From Pyrinomonadaceae bacterium (GTDB lineage: Bacteria; Acidobacteriota; Blastocatellia; Pyrinomonadales; Pyrinomonadaceae): a DNA stretch of 41,876 nt. The notes beneath the pieces were generated by a model. It was given only the letters and a program-made list of their open reading frames with translations, ran no database searches and was not told where the DNA came from. The translations under genes and the position numbers were made by a program. The stretch is from the NCBI GenBank assembly GCA_030840675.1, contig JAVEEA010000020.1:1-41876 (forward strand), written 5' to 3'. Shown here piece by piece: positions 16,394-25,106 of the stretch; position 1 is the stretch's first letter, and each line of letters opens with the position of its first letter.

Positions 16394-17389
16394 TCAGGAC
16401 TTTGGTTGAGAGGCGAGTGCCTTCTTAATCCGCTCCACCAGCAGACGAGCTTGTTCGGCGAAGACGCCCTTAGGTTCCAAACGCAGATACTCTTCAAACT
16501 CGTGTTGCGCATCTTCGGCTCGTCTTACGCGCAGCAACAAATTGCCCTTGAGCACATGGGCCTGGGCAAGGTTGGGGTCGGCCTCGAGAGCTTTCTTAAC
16601 CTCTTCATAAGCTTTCTCGAGACTCGGTCTTGCCTGCGCCTCCTCTTTGAGCTTCGAAGCGGTCCAATAGACGCGACCCAAGCTCAGATGTCCTTGCGCC
16701 GAAGTGGGACTGAGCTGTAAGCCTGCCAGCAGAATTTTTTCCGCTTCGTCATTCTTCTTCTGATGCAGGTAAACTTCGCCCAGCGCGAACATAGCATTGG
16801 CAGCTTTGGAATCGACGGCAATAGTCTTGTTGAGCGCCTGTTCGGCTTTCTCCCACTGGCCCAAATCCATGTAGGCGGTACCGAGTCTTAACAAGGCCTC
16901 TTCGAAGGTCGGGTAGAGGCTGATAGCTTTCTCGAAATACCGTACACCTGCATCGAGGTCTTCCTTCTTTCCTTTGGCCAGTGAGGCCACGCCGAAATCA
17001 AATTGCTTAATCGCTTCCGCGGGCACCTTCGGATCCGAAACTGCTGAGGCCGCCGCTTTACCCGGCACGGCGCGCAGTCGAAAATCCATGTAGTCACTCG
17101 CGTTCGTGTCGAGAGCTGTGCCGGACTGGCTTTCCGATGCGTAGCCTGGGAGTTCTACCCTGACGCTGTAGTTGCCAGTGCCACCCAGATGACAGGTGAA
17201 TCTTCCGTTGCGGTCGGTTTGCTCGACGTGACTTGTACCCGCGCCGTCGCAGTGGACGGTGACGTTAAAAGCCGGTTGGTTGGTATCCGCGAGGAGTACC
17301 CGTCCCTGGACCTGTTGCGAGCGTCCCTCCGATGCACCCGCCAAAATCATGAAAGCCGCCACAATAAATAAGATCCTGCGATGAGACAT
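16394..17389 (-). CDS. secreted protein with carboxypeptidase-regulatory domain and TPR repeats
   Basis: The 331-residue product has a Sec signal (about 1-25), an N-terminal beta-sandwich of the carboxypeptidase-regulatory/CNA-B type (about 27-115, 'VQGRVLLADTNQPAF' and 'YSVRVELPGYASES'), and then about five tetratricopeptide repeats (about 125-325; AYMDLGQWEKAEQALNKTI, ALGEVYLHQKKNDEAEKIL). It is a paralogue of the gene just upstream, sharing the element LRLGTAYMDL and EFEEYLRL-PKG. The frame is open to 17560, but ATG 17389 has GGAGG eleven bases before it and starts the signal peptide. The domain pair suggests a periplasmic or surface scaffold; with the TonB-dependent receptor upstream it may take part in uptake of a polymer. 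Function inferred. Confidence 0.8.
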   Translation of the reverse strand: MSHRRILFIVAAFMILAGASEGRSQQVQGRVLLADTNQPAFNVTVHCDGAGTSHVEQTDRNGRFTCHLGGTGNYSVRVELPGYASESQSGTALDTNASDYMDFRLRAVPGKAAASAVSDPKVPAEAIKQFDFGVASLAKGKKEDLDAGVRYFEKAISLYPTFEEALLRLGTAYMDLGQWEKAEQALNKTIAVDSKAANAMFALGEVYLHQKKNDEAEKILLAGLQLSPTSAQGHLSLGRVYWTASKLKEEAQARPSLEKAYEEVKKALEADPNLAQAHVLKGNLLLRVRRAEDAQHEFEEYLRLEPKGVFAEQARLLVERIKKALASQPKS

Positions 17390-17429
17390 TACCTTTTGTT
17401 CCTCCGAGTACGTTCCTGATACTAACGTC

Positions 17430-18467
17430 CTAATGTTTCTCGCCATTCTGCCTTCGCATTTTTTCCAGGAGTGCTTTTGTTTGGACCGCGTACTGACCTT
17501 TAGGCGCAAGACGGAGATACTCCTCAAACTCAAACTGAGCCTCTGGTACTTTGCGCGCACGCAGGTAAATATTTCCTCCGAGCAAATGCGCTTCAGCCAG
17601 ATTTGGGTTTAGTTGCAGGGCAAAACCTACTTGCCGTCCCGCCTTCACAATATCTCCAGCGTTCCAATAAAGGCGCCCCAAAGTGAAGTGACCCTGCCAG
17701 GAACGTGGTTCAATTTCGAGGCCCTCGCGCAGCACTCTTTCCGCCTCAGCCGTTTTGTGTTGTTGCAGGTATAGCTCGCCCAGGGCAAAGAGCACATTGG
17801 GTGTCCTGGGATGAGCGACGTTTGCCTGGCTCAAAAGCTTTTCGGCGTCGGCCCACTGCAGCAGATCCATGTAAGCGGTGCCGAGACGAAGTTGCGCTTC
17901 GAGAAAGCCCGGGTAGAGCAAGAGAGCCTTTTCATAATGACGAGTGCCGGCAACGATCTTGCTTTTTTCGCCGCTGACCACGAGTTCTTCGCCGCGTTCG
18001 AATTCTTTGCGCGCTTCAGCAGGAACGTTCACATCCAGCAGCTTGGTCGGAGTGCGCTCCGCGGTGCGCCTCACCACATCAGCAACGAGTTGCAACTGCA
18101 GATACTCGCTGCCGGTCATGATCAAGTTTACTTCCCGCTGTATTTCCTGGAAGCCCGGATGGCGAATAATAAGTTGATACTGAATGGGCAACAGGCCGGC
18201 AAAACGAAACTTCCCCAAACGGTCTGTCCTGGTCTCCGCGATGAACCCGCCCGACAACTGGTCCAGTCGCACCACCACTTCATCCGCGGGAGTGCCGCCG
18301 ACCGCGAAACGCAGTTGGCCGCGAATTTCCACTGGTTGTGCGGGAGAGCGAAGTTGCGCGCTAATGCCTGCCGGAAGGGCAAGCAGCGCAACCGCCAGGA
18401 ATAATGTTTTCGCGAAGCCGCAAGTCGCTTTCGGAACAGTCCGGTGCTGAAAATTAGGCCTATGCAT
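17430..18467 (-). CDS. secreted carboxypeptidase-regulatory/TPR protein, paralogue of the next gene
   Basis: The product of 345 residues has an unusually long signal region (cleavage near residue 38, ISA-Q), a carboxypeptidase-regulatory-like domain (about 42-130; 'IRGQLRFAVGGTPADEVVV', 'YQLIIRHPGFQEIQREV') and TPR repeats (about 160-340; AQLRLGTAYMDLLQWADAEK, FALGELYLQQHKTAEAERVL, TLGRLYWNAGDIVKAGRQV). It lies between the receptor gene and its paralogue (40-base gap), with a terminator-like hairpin between it and the receptor. The frame is open to 18545, but ATG 18467 starts the exported form; the extra 26 residues are not needed. The tandem arrangement points to an old gene duplication. Role unknown. 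Confidence 0.8.
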   Translation of the reverse strand: MHRPNFQHRTVPKATCGFAKTLFLAVALLALPAGISAQLRSPAQPVEIRGQLRFAVGGTPADEVVVRLDQLSGGFIAETRTDRLGKFRFAGLLPIQYQLIIRHPGFQEIQREVNLIMTGSEYLQLQLVADVVRRTAERTPTKLLDVNVPAEARKEFERGEELVVSGEKSKIVAGTRHYEKALLLYPGFLEAQLRLGTAYMDLLQWADAEKLLSQANVAHPRTPNVLFALGELYLQQHKTAEAERVLREGLEIEPRSWQGHFTLGRLYWNAGDIVKAGRQVGFALQLNPNLAEAHLLGGNIYLRARKVPEAQFEFEEYLRLAPKGQYAVQTKALLEKMRRQNGEKH

Positions 18468-18513
18468 AGTTAGAATTTTAGGTTTATACGTGCCAATTAT
18501 TACTGGTTGTGGG

Positions 18514-18560
18514 GAGAAAAAACAAACAGGGAGGAAACAGCACAAACTGTCTCCTCCCTG
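18514..18560 (-). terminator. terminator after the TonB-dependent receptor gene
   Basis: On the minus strand a 14-base stem (18527-18540 with 18547-18560, one G-U pair, core CAGGGAGG/CCTCCCTG) with a six-base loop is followed by TTTGTTTTTTC (18514-18526). It lies 25 bases after the receptor stop. It may act partly as an attenuator controlling the two TPR genes beyond it. Confidence 0.8.
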
Positions 18561-18585
18561 ATAAAGATCCGTTACCGGATTAAGT

Positions 18586-21500
18586 TTAGAACTCTAATCT
18601 TGCACCCAGGCGCATGTTAAATGCAGGGTGGAAGAAACGAGGTTGCAAGAAGTCAACGTTATTGATGCCGCCGCTCAGCTGGCGGTTTTGATCCGGCAAG
18701 CGAACACGTTGAGTGTTGAATACGTTGAAGAAGTCAGAGATGAACACCAGGCGGGTCTTCTCGGACAAAGCCCAACGATAATCAGCATGCAGGTCGAGGC
18801 GGGTGTACCAATCGGTACGGCCCAATTTGCCGCGACCGCCAACCGGGATTTCACCGGCGTTCAGGTAAATCGGGTGGGCCAGGAATTCACTGATAGGCAC
18901 ACCAGACTCGCCGTGGAATCCGGCGCCGAGGTTGAGGCCGGCCAGACTGCGGCCGATACCCTTTTCTTTGCTGAACACGTAGTTACCGTAGATGTTGAAA
19001 ATCGTGGTTCTGTCAGTGTTCAGAGGACCAACACCGGTCTGGTCGCCCAGCAGGTTGAATTCGCCTTCAGTGAAATCGAAGAGCGAACTGATTGCCGGGT
19101 CGGTCTGGCCGTTGTCGTTACGGAAGTGGCCTTCGAAGTTGCCGCGCAAGCTGGAGAAGCGGACATTCGAAAGCAACTGCCAGTTGTCGGAGAATCTCTT
19201 GTTGACTTCGATCTCAAGAGCTTTGTAGATGTGAACCGGATCGGGGAAGCCATCGGGCACACCGTCGGCAATAAAGTCGCCGGCCGGGACGCCGTTGGTA
19301 CCGAAGGTCCGGTAGCAAACGCCCAAATCGTTGTTGATGAAACTCGGGTCACAACCCGCTGGCGGTGTGCTGCCAGGAGTAAAGAGAATCGAGACGGGGT
19401 TGGTCGCCGCGTCGAGGGTAGAGTTGATGTTACCGATGAAGTAAGCCTGACCAAAGAAGTCAGCCGCTTCCGGTGCCACCAGCGCTGCATCTTCCACAAT
19501 TCTCTTCAAACGACGATCCTGATAGCGGACCGAGAATACGACGTTGTGGGCAAACTGCTGTTCGAATCCCAGGATGTGCTCCTGCGCGAAACCGAGTTTG
19601 GTGCCAGGCAGGATGGGATTGGTCGGATTGTTGGCCGAGGTGGTGATGCCCGAGGCAAAACCATTTGTGGCACGGCTGATCAAGTGGGCAGAATCAACGA
19701 TTGGCTCGGCTGAACCCAACGAGTTCAAGCGAACGCGGCGATTGCCTGCACCATCGATGAAGAAGTCGGGCGCCCATTCCGCACTGCGGAAATCCTGTTC
19801 TGCTGAAAGCGATCTTTCCGCGAGATCCAGAGGGATGTATTCGAAGAAGCGGCCAAAGCTGTAATAGGCTTTGGTGGTACCACGACCAAGCGGATCAACC
19901 GTCACGCCGATGCGCGGCGCCCAGTTGCCAGTGAAGCTGTATGCGATCTTGTCACCAGTAGGTGACGGGCTGCCAATCATGCGCTCCTGTTCGTTGCGCA
20001 CGCCGAGCAATGCCGTCACATACTTGTTGATGCGCCAGGTATCCTGGAAGTATGCGGCGTTATAGTTCGAGCGGGTATTAAAGCTCGAATTGCCATATTC
20101 GCCACGATCGTTGAGCAGGTAAACTCGACGATCACCCAAGCCTGGAACATTCAGGAACGGGCACAGGGTGCAAGTCGCCTGCTGTGCCGCGGGGACCAGA
20201 CGCAGACTGAACGATGAATTCAGCGACTGTCCAACCGCGGAGGCGGCCGACGCCGGGATAATGCTGGTGACCAAAGCGCCCGAAGCGTTGGTGGTCGGAA
20301 CCGGAGCGTGCGGACCACTGCGGTCACGAGTGCCATCGTAAAGTGCGCGCTGGTACTGATAGCCCACACCCATCGTGTGCTGACCGAGGAAACCAAAGGT
20401 CTTGCTGGTGTCGAAGCTCAGTCTGTAGGTGTTGCTGTTGGTTGGCTCGAAGAAGCCCAGGCCCTGAGCGATGAAGGAGCCGCGCTGACCGGCGAGTCCA
20501 CCAGTTTGGGTCAGATCCTGCACTTGATAAACGTTGTCGAAGCCGCTTTCGTTGAACGTGTTCTTGCCCCAGCTCCAGGAACCACTGAGGGTCCAGGTCG
20601 GAGACAAGGAGCCGTTGTAACGAAGCGCCATGTTGCGCGTACCGAAGTCGAGCACGCTCTGTGCACTGGTGTTGTCGATGTTAAGCGTATTGAACGAAGA
20701 CTTATTGGTCTTCGTCGGGTCGCCGAAAATCGAGAAGGCTAAGCTGTGGTTGGAGTTGATGTTGAAATCCGTTTTGAAGGCGTAGTTCAACGTCCGGAAG
20801 CGACGTTCGTGCTTACCCAGCAGGGTCAGCAGTCCAGAACCTTCAGCACCCAATACTTGTGGCTTGCGCAGCGAAGGATTGAAGGAACCGAAGAAGAACC
20901 ATTTGTCCTTCATGCCGGGAACGTAGCCACCGAAGTCGACGCCTGCGTCAAACTGCTCTTCGGCGAGGATCTTACCAACTTTATTCGTATTGAAGTCGTC
21001 TCGCTGTTTGCGGGTCGCTTCAAAAGCGTCGGGACGCATGAAACCGTAAACCGCGCCATGGTATTCGTTACCACCCGACTGAGTAATGATGTTGACGATG
21101 CCGCCCTGACTTTGGCCGTACTGCGGTTCGAAACCGCCGGTCTTGATTTGTACTTCCTTGATGAAGGAGGTGTTAATGCCGGTTCCCAATGAACCATAGA
21201 CGCGTGTGAAGGTACCGAGACCACCGAAGGCTGAATCGGTAATGTTCACGCCATCGGCGATGTAGAGATTATCCAACGCCGAGCCGCCAGCGATCGAAGG
21301 GTTCGCTGAACCGCCGCCGAGGCTGTCCGCCGCGCCGGGCGACAAATAGAACAAGCCAGTAACGCCGCGAGGCACTGGAATCTGATTGAACAGATCGTCG
21401 CTCAAGTTCTGGCCGGTCGCCGTGCTCTGCTGATCGATGCCGCCGGTATCGGTGACGGTTACAACCTCAGAGATGTTGCCAGCCTCGAGTTTCGGGCTGA

Positions 21501-21810
21501 CGGTCGATTCCCTGCCGACGCTAACGATAACGTTGGTGGCAACCTGCTTCTTGAAGCCGGGCTGCTCCACCGTGACGGTATAGGTGCCGGGGATCAGGTC
21601 CGTCACCTTGTACCCACCGGATTCGTTGGTCTGCACAGTGACCTCGCCTTGTTGGCCCACAACCGTGACCTTGGCGTTCGGCAGTGAGCCGCCATTGGAG
21701 TCAGTGATTACGCCCCCAATGCTACCTTTCGTTTGAAGGTCCTGCGCAAACACGGCCGTTCCGGCTAGCGCGATGCACAGGATCATAAACAACCTAAAAA
21801 CATTCTTCAT
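18586..21810 (-). CDS. Oar-like TonB-dependent outer-membrane receptor
   Basis: The 1074-residue product is an outer-membrane beta-barrel of the Oar type. It has a signal peptide (1-22), a carboxypeptidase-regulatory domain (about 28-115; GSIGGVITDSNGGSLPNAKV, PGTYTVTVEQPGFKKQ), a TonB plug (about 125-245; DNLYIADGVNITDSAFGG, YGQSQGGIVNIITQSGGNEY) and a long barrel of alternating aromatic strands ending NMRLGARLEF with the terminal Phe required for Bam-mediated insertion. Such receptors take up oligosaccharides, peptides or other large substrates in Acidobacteriota and Myxococcota (Oar affects adhesion there). The frame is open to 21894; ATG 21810 starts the signal peptide. A terminator follows, then two TPR paralogues. 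Ligand unknown. Confidence 0.93.
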   Translation of the reverse strand: MKNVFRLFMILCIALAGTAVFAQDLQTKGSIGGVITDSNGGSLPNAKVTVVGQQGEVTVQTNESGGYKVTDLIPGTYTVTVEQPGFKKQVATNVIVSVGRESTVSPKLEAGNISEVVTVTDTGGIDQQSTATGQNLSDDLFNQIPVPRGVTGLFYLSPGAADSLGGGSANPSIAGGSALDNLYIADGVNITDSAFGGLGTFTRVYGSLGTGINTSFIKEVQIKTGGFEPQYGQSQGGIVNIITQSGGNEYHGAVYGFMRPDAFEATRKQRDDFNTNKVGKILAEEQFDAGVDFGGYVPGMKDKWFFFGSFNPSLRKPQVLGAEGSGLLTLLGKHERRFRTLNYAFKTDFNINSNHSLAFSIFGDPTKTNKSSFNTLNIDNTSAQSVLDFGTRNMALRYNGSLSPTWTLSGSWSWGKNTFNESGFDNVYQVQDLTQTGGLAGQRGSFIAQGLGFFEPTNSNTYRLSFDTSKTFGFLGQHTMGVGYQYQRALYDGTRDRSGPHAPVPTTNASGALVTSIIPASAASAVGQSLNSSFSLRLVPAAQQATCTLCPFLNVPGLGDRRVYLLNDRGEYGNSSFNTRSNYNAAYFQDTWRINKYVTALLGVRNEQERMIGSPSPTGDKIAYSFTGNWAPRIGVTVDPLGRGTTKAYYSFGRFFEYIPLDLAERSLSAEQDFRSAEWAPDFFIDGAGNRRVRLNSLGSAEPIVDSAHLISRATNGFASGITTSANNPTNPILPGTKLGFAQEHILGFEQQFAHNVVFSVRYQDRRLKRIVEDAALVAPEAADFFGQAYFIGNINSTLDAATNPVSILFTPGSTPPAGCDPSFINNDLGVCYRTFGTNGVPAGDFIADGVPDGFPDPVHIYKALEIEVNKRFSDNWQLLSNVRFSSLRGNFEGHFRNDNGQTDPAISSLFDFTEGEFNLLGDQTGVGPLNTDRTTIFNIYGNYVFSKEKGIGRSLAGLNLGAGFHGESGVPISEFLAHPIYLNAGEIPVGGRGKLGRTDWYTRLDLHADYRWALSEKTRLVFISDFFNVFNTQRVRLPDQNRQLSGGINNVDFLQPRFFHPAFNMRLGARLEF

Positions 21811-22176
21811 CTTTTGCTGTCCTTTCTTGATGCTGCAAGGGCGCCGCCGAGGAGAGACCCTATTACCGATGTGTTCCTTTATCGTTGGCGGCACTTAAAA
21901 TTCCGAAAACTAATTTTCGTAAAAAACTCTTGGCCGGTCATTTCGCAATTCTTATGCCCGCAAGGGAGCCCCTTCATAATCTTAAGGTACGCTTACACTT
22001 AGCCCGCCATTGGCGGGGGGCAGACACCTTCAGAAATCCAAAAAATTGGGAACAATCCATAATTCACAACCGGCCCAAAGTGAGGCCCGAGGAGCGGTTT
22101 CTTTTGGCTGGTTTCCCCGCTGGACTCTCCCGGTCATTGCCTTTCCTCGCTTTTGCGGTTATTAAGAAACGCCCAA
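21811..22176. other. divergent spacer between receptor and HD-domain gene
   Basis: This 366-base spacer lies between two divergent genes, so it should hold both promoters, but no near-consensus sigma-70 pair was found by eye. It has a small perfect hairpin CCCGCC-att-GGCGGG (22003-22017) and several AT-rich stretches (for example around 21895-21930 and 22035-22065). No gene seen. Confidence 0.5.
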
Positions 22177-23475
22177 ATGTCCGAACGAATTTACCGCGAT
22201 CCCGTCCACAACATCATTCGTCTTCGCACCGATAGCCGCGAAGGTGAGTTGATGATGCGCTTGATTGACACGCCTGAGTTTCAAAGACTGCGACGTATAA
22301 AACAGCTGGGCCTCGGCCTTTACACTTACCAGGGCGCGGAACATTCTCGCTTTACACATTCGCTCGGCGCGTTTCACTTGATGAGCCGGGTACTCGACCG
22401 GCTTGCGGAAAAGCACTCAATTAACGAAGAGGATCGCGCGGCCGCCCGCGCCGCCGCGCTGCTTCACGACGTGGGCCATGGATCGTTTTCTCACGTGATG
22501 GAAAAGGTACTTGGGTTTCATCACGAGAAGTGGACCGTGGAGGTGGTACTTAGCGCGACCACTGAGATCGGTCGGCTGCTGCACTCCTATGCGAGCGAGT
22601 TGCCCGGGAAAGTCGCCGCAATAATCGAGGGTAAGTTTCAGCCGGCTGCGTTGGGCCAACTGGTGTCGTCACAACTTGACGTTGATCGCATGGACTACCT
22701 GTTGCGCGATTCGCTGATGACTGGCGCCAAGTATGGCATCTATGATCTCGAGTGGATCATCAACGCGCTGGCCATCGACGAAGAACACGATCGCATTTAT
22801 GTGGCGGCACGTGGACTGTATGCAGTCGAGGAATATCTGCAAGCTCGCTACTACATGTTTCGCCAGGTCTATTTTCATCGCGCGTTGCGCTCGGCTGAAG
22901 CTGTCTTGCGGGCAATCCTCAGGCGGGCTTTAACCTTACTGGAAACCGGCGACTCGCTGTGGTACGCGCCGGACACCGCGTTTGAAAAAGTGCTGCGCCG
23001 CACTGCCCTAACCATTACGGAGTATCTGGAAGTCGACGACTCCGATGTCTTGTTTCATGTGAAGCAGTGGCAACGTTCGCCGGACAATATTCTTGCGGAT
23101 CTCAGCAAGCGCTTCACCGGCCGGCGACTTTTCAAAGCGATCGATCTCGATATGCCGGTGCCGGAGCGACTCGCGTTTCTGGCAGCCGCGCGTGACTGCG
23201 TGGCAAGGGCGGGCTACGATCCGGACTACTACTTCATTGAAGACCGCGCCAGCGATGTGCCTTATTACAACTACTACACGGCGGAGGGCGCGGAACCCAA
23301 AAGCCGCATCTATGTGGAAGATGGTTATGCGCGTCCCCGCATACGTGAGATTACCGAAGTCAGCGAAGTCGTTCGGGGACTACAGCGCGGTTACGAATTG
23401 CACCGCGTATGTTTTCCCGCGGAAGTGAAGTCTGAGATTTACGATCTCTATCACAGCCTGACTGCCCCGAGATAG
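22177..23475 (+). CDS. HD-domain phosphohydrolase (dNTPase/SAMHD1-like)
   Basis: The 432-residue product begins with the family sequence [13 protein letters not shown] and carries the HD motif: His61 ([11 protein letters not shown]), His97-Asp98 ([12 protein letters not shown]) and a later Asp in [13 protein letters not shown]. Length and layout match the YwfO/SAMHD1-like class of metal-dependent phosphohydrolases, which act on (d)NTPs. The start is ATG 22177; the open frame begins 24 bases earlier at a TTG-type start and would add eight residues not seen in the family. It is 41 bases before the candidate selenoprotein gene. The exact substrate is not fixed by sequence; the other HD enzymes that degrade (p)ppGpp are differently built. 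Confidence 0.9.
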   Translation: MSERIYRDPVHNIIRLRTDSREGELMMRLIDTPEFQRLRRIKQLGLGLYTYQGAEHSRFTHSLGAFHLMSRVLDRLAEKHSINEEDRAAARAAALLHDVGHGSFSHVMEKVLGFHHEKWTVEVVLSATTEIGRLLHSYASELPGKVAAIIEGKFQPAALGQLVSSQLDVDRMDYLLRDSLMTGAKYGIYDLEWIINALAIDEEHDRIYVAARGLYAVEEYLQARYYMFRQVYFHRALRSAEAVLRAILRRALTLLETGDSLWYAPDTAFEKVLRRTALTITEYLEVDDSDVLFHVKQWQRSPDNILADLSKRFTGRRLFKAIDLDMPVPERLAFLAAARDCVARAGYDPDYYFIEDRASDVPYYNYYTAEGAEPKSRIYVEDGYARPRIREITEVSEVVRGLQRGYELHRVCFPAEVKSEIYDLYHSLTAPR

Positions 23476-23516
23476 TTTCGTCCTGGGCCGCTGGCATTAC
23501 TACTGGAGACGGCATC

Positions 23517-24062
23517 ATGGCCAGAATCCCAAACGCCAATATCGCCGCGGCTGACAGTTATATCGCGAGGGTGCTGGCCGCTCAGGAGAAAACCTGGGGC
23601 GCGCCGCTGCTCAATCATTTAATCTACGCTCGTCGCCCATCGATCTTTCGTGGCGTGCGCGGGATGTGGCTGGGTCTTGCGGAGTCGGGACTGATTGATC
23701 CCAGGTTAGTCGCCTTGCTAAACCGTCGCGTTGCGTCACTAAACGGTTGCGAGTTTTGACAGGACATCAACGCTGCCGTGAGCAGCCAACTCGGCGTTTC
23801 AGATGAGAAGATTGAGGCGTTGCCAAACTATGCGACCAGCGAACTCTACGACGACGCTGAACGCCTGGCACTCGAGTTTGCCGACGCAATGACCATAACC
23901 GGGCGAGACGTGAGCGACGAACTCTTCGCGCGTCTCCGGGCGGTTTACAACGACGACGAGTTGACGGAGTTGACGGCAACCATCGCCTGGGAAAACGCGT
24001 CCAGTAAATTTAATCGCGCCTTGCGCGTGCCTTCGCAACAGTTGTGGCAGAAAGATCGATAG
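23517..24062 (+). CDS. carboxymuconolactone-decarboxylase/AhpD-like protein with in-frame UGA (candidate selenoprotein)
   Basis: Two frames in the same phase, 23517-23756 and 23760-24062, are separated only by a TGA at 23757-23759. Read through, they give one 181-residue protein of the carboxymuconolactone decarboxylase (CMD)/AhpD family: an N-terminal helix bundle, then SLNGCEF-U-QDINAAVSS, GVSDEKIEAL, AERLALEFADAMT and ELTATIAWENASSKFNRAL. In this family the motif is CxxC, the peroxidase/disulfide pair; here Cys78 is present and UGA replaces the second Cys (residue 81). CxxU forms are known in redox selenoproteins. A SECIS-like hairpin follows the UGA at the expected spacing. No other stop interrupts the frame. 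The alternative is a nonsense mutation or sequencing error (TGT/TGC to TGA). Start ATG 23517 has GGAG upstream. Confidence 0.72.
23757..23786 (+). promoter_or_regulatory. UGA codon with bacterial SECIS-like hairpin
   Basis: After TGA (23757-23759) come 17 bases and then a five-base apical loop CGTGA (23777-23781) closed by the perfect stem GCTGC/GCAGC (23772-23776, 23782-23786). Bacterial SECIS elements bind SelB through a small apical loop with a G in one of its first two positions, about 16-37 bases after the UGA; both conditions hold. The lower stem is weak, with internal mismatches, so this is supporting but not conclusive. Confidence 0.55.
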
Positions 24063-24111
24063 GCCCTGCTCGGTTTCATCCAAGCCAGCACAATCGCCTC
24101 AGTTTGTTCGA

Positions 24112-25086
24112 ATGAAGTCGTACTACCCCAGCCAAAATCTCCAGTCGTCTGTGCGCTGTAGCGGCAGCAACGGTTGGCTACGCGGCGGCTTCGTTTTGTT
24201 GACATTGATCCTTTACGTTGTTGCGCCGGCACACGCGGGCCACACAAGGGAAGAAACGAAGCAGGGTGAACGCCCGGTCATCGTTGCCGTGTTGGATTTT
24301 GGCAATTCGAGTATCGCTCGACTGGCCTCCGAAAAGTTCGCGTCAGCACTTAAGTCTGCCCCCGATATAATTGTCCTGGATCGGGATCAAGTACGCGCCG
24401 CTGCGCAGGGCGCCGGCTATGAAGGTTCGCTAAATTTGTCACTGCAAGAAGCACGCGATCTTGGCGCCGCGCTCGGATGTGACTTCTTCATTGCGGGAGA
24501 CGCACAGACGCTACGTCGTTCGCCCTCCGCTGGCCCAGTCTATTTTGAATCCTATGCTTCGATTTTTGCCGTCAGCGCACGCAGCGGCAAACTGATCAAT
24601 TGGGAACGCCCCAGCTTCCAGGGCGCCACTGCCGCGTTCGCCGAACGAGCGTTGCTCGCTGAGATGTCAGGTTCCGATCTCAGTCGCGGAGTGCCCCTGG
24701 CGTTACGCCGAGCGCAGCACGATGAACGAGGCGAACGTGAACTGATAACCGAGCCTCAAGTCCCGGTAATTGCAGAGGCGCCCGACGACGACAAACTTGC
24801 CGCCGCGGAAGGACTCCGGTTGCCGCGGCCGTTCCGTCGTTTCGTGCCTCCCTATCCGGCGACGGCTGCCAGTGCCGAAATTGAAGCGACGGTTGATGTG
24901 CTGGTGGATCTCGATGCGAAGGGCGAAGTGACGAGAATTGAAGTGACGCGTTGGGCGGGCTTTGGTTTAGACGAAGCAACCGTGGAAACGGTGCGGCGAC
25001 TGCATTTCTTTCCGGCGCAGCGCAATGGAGTGGCAGTGCCGCTGCGGGTGTTGCTGCGTTATAACTTTCGCAAGCCGGCACCATAA
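24112..25086 (+). CDS. secreted protein with CsgG/TolB-N-like domain and TonB C-terminal domain
   Basis: The 324-residue product has a signal peptide (cleavage near residue 42, AHA-G). The next domain (about 50-165) has 'VAVLDFGNSSIARLASEKFASAL' and 'ALGCDFFIAGDAQ', typical of the N-terminal alpha/beta fold of CsgG/FlgO/TolB-N type lipoproteins. The C-terminal 85 residues (FVPPYPATAASAEIEATVDV, IEVTRWAGFGLDEATVETV, FFPAQRNGVAVPLRV) form a TonB C-terminal domain with the usual YP, G-D and F-PA elements. There is no cytoplasmic membrane anchor as in classical TonB, so it is probably periplasmic. It lies 49 bases after the CMD gene and 20 bases before the S41 peptidase gene. Role inferred: envelope coupling, not iron energising in the classical way. 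Confidence 0.82.
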   Translation: MKSYYPSQNLQSSVRCSGSNGWLRGGFVLLTLILYVVAPAHAGHTREETKQGERPVIVAVLDFGNSSIARLASEKFASALKSAPDIIVLDRDQVRAAAQGAGYEGSLNLSLQEARDLGAALGCDFFIAGDAQTLRRSPSAGPVYFESYASIFAVSARSGKLINWERPSFQGATAAFAERALLAEMSGSDLSRGVPLALRRAQHDERGERELITEPQVPVIAEAPDDDKLAAAEGLRLPRPFRRFVPPYPATAASAEIEATVDVLVDLDAKGEVTRIEVTRWAGFGLDEATVETVRRLHFFPAQRNGVAVPLRVLLRYNFRKPAP

Positions 25087-25106
25087 GCGGCAAGGGGACG
25101 AGCGCA

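Noticed and set aside
18628..19713. 361-residue plus-strand frame inside the receptor gene
   Set aside because: It is the antisense of a very long, clearly recognisable receptor frame; GC-rich codon use keeps the antisense open.
23757..23759. treating the CMD gene as an ordinary pseudogene or as two genes
   Set aside because: The stop falls exactly at the redox Cys and a SECIS-like hairpin follows; no other damage is seen. Kept as an alternative, not the preferred reading.
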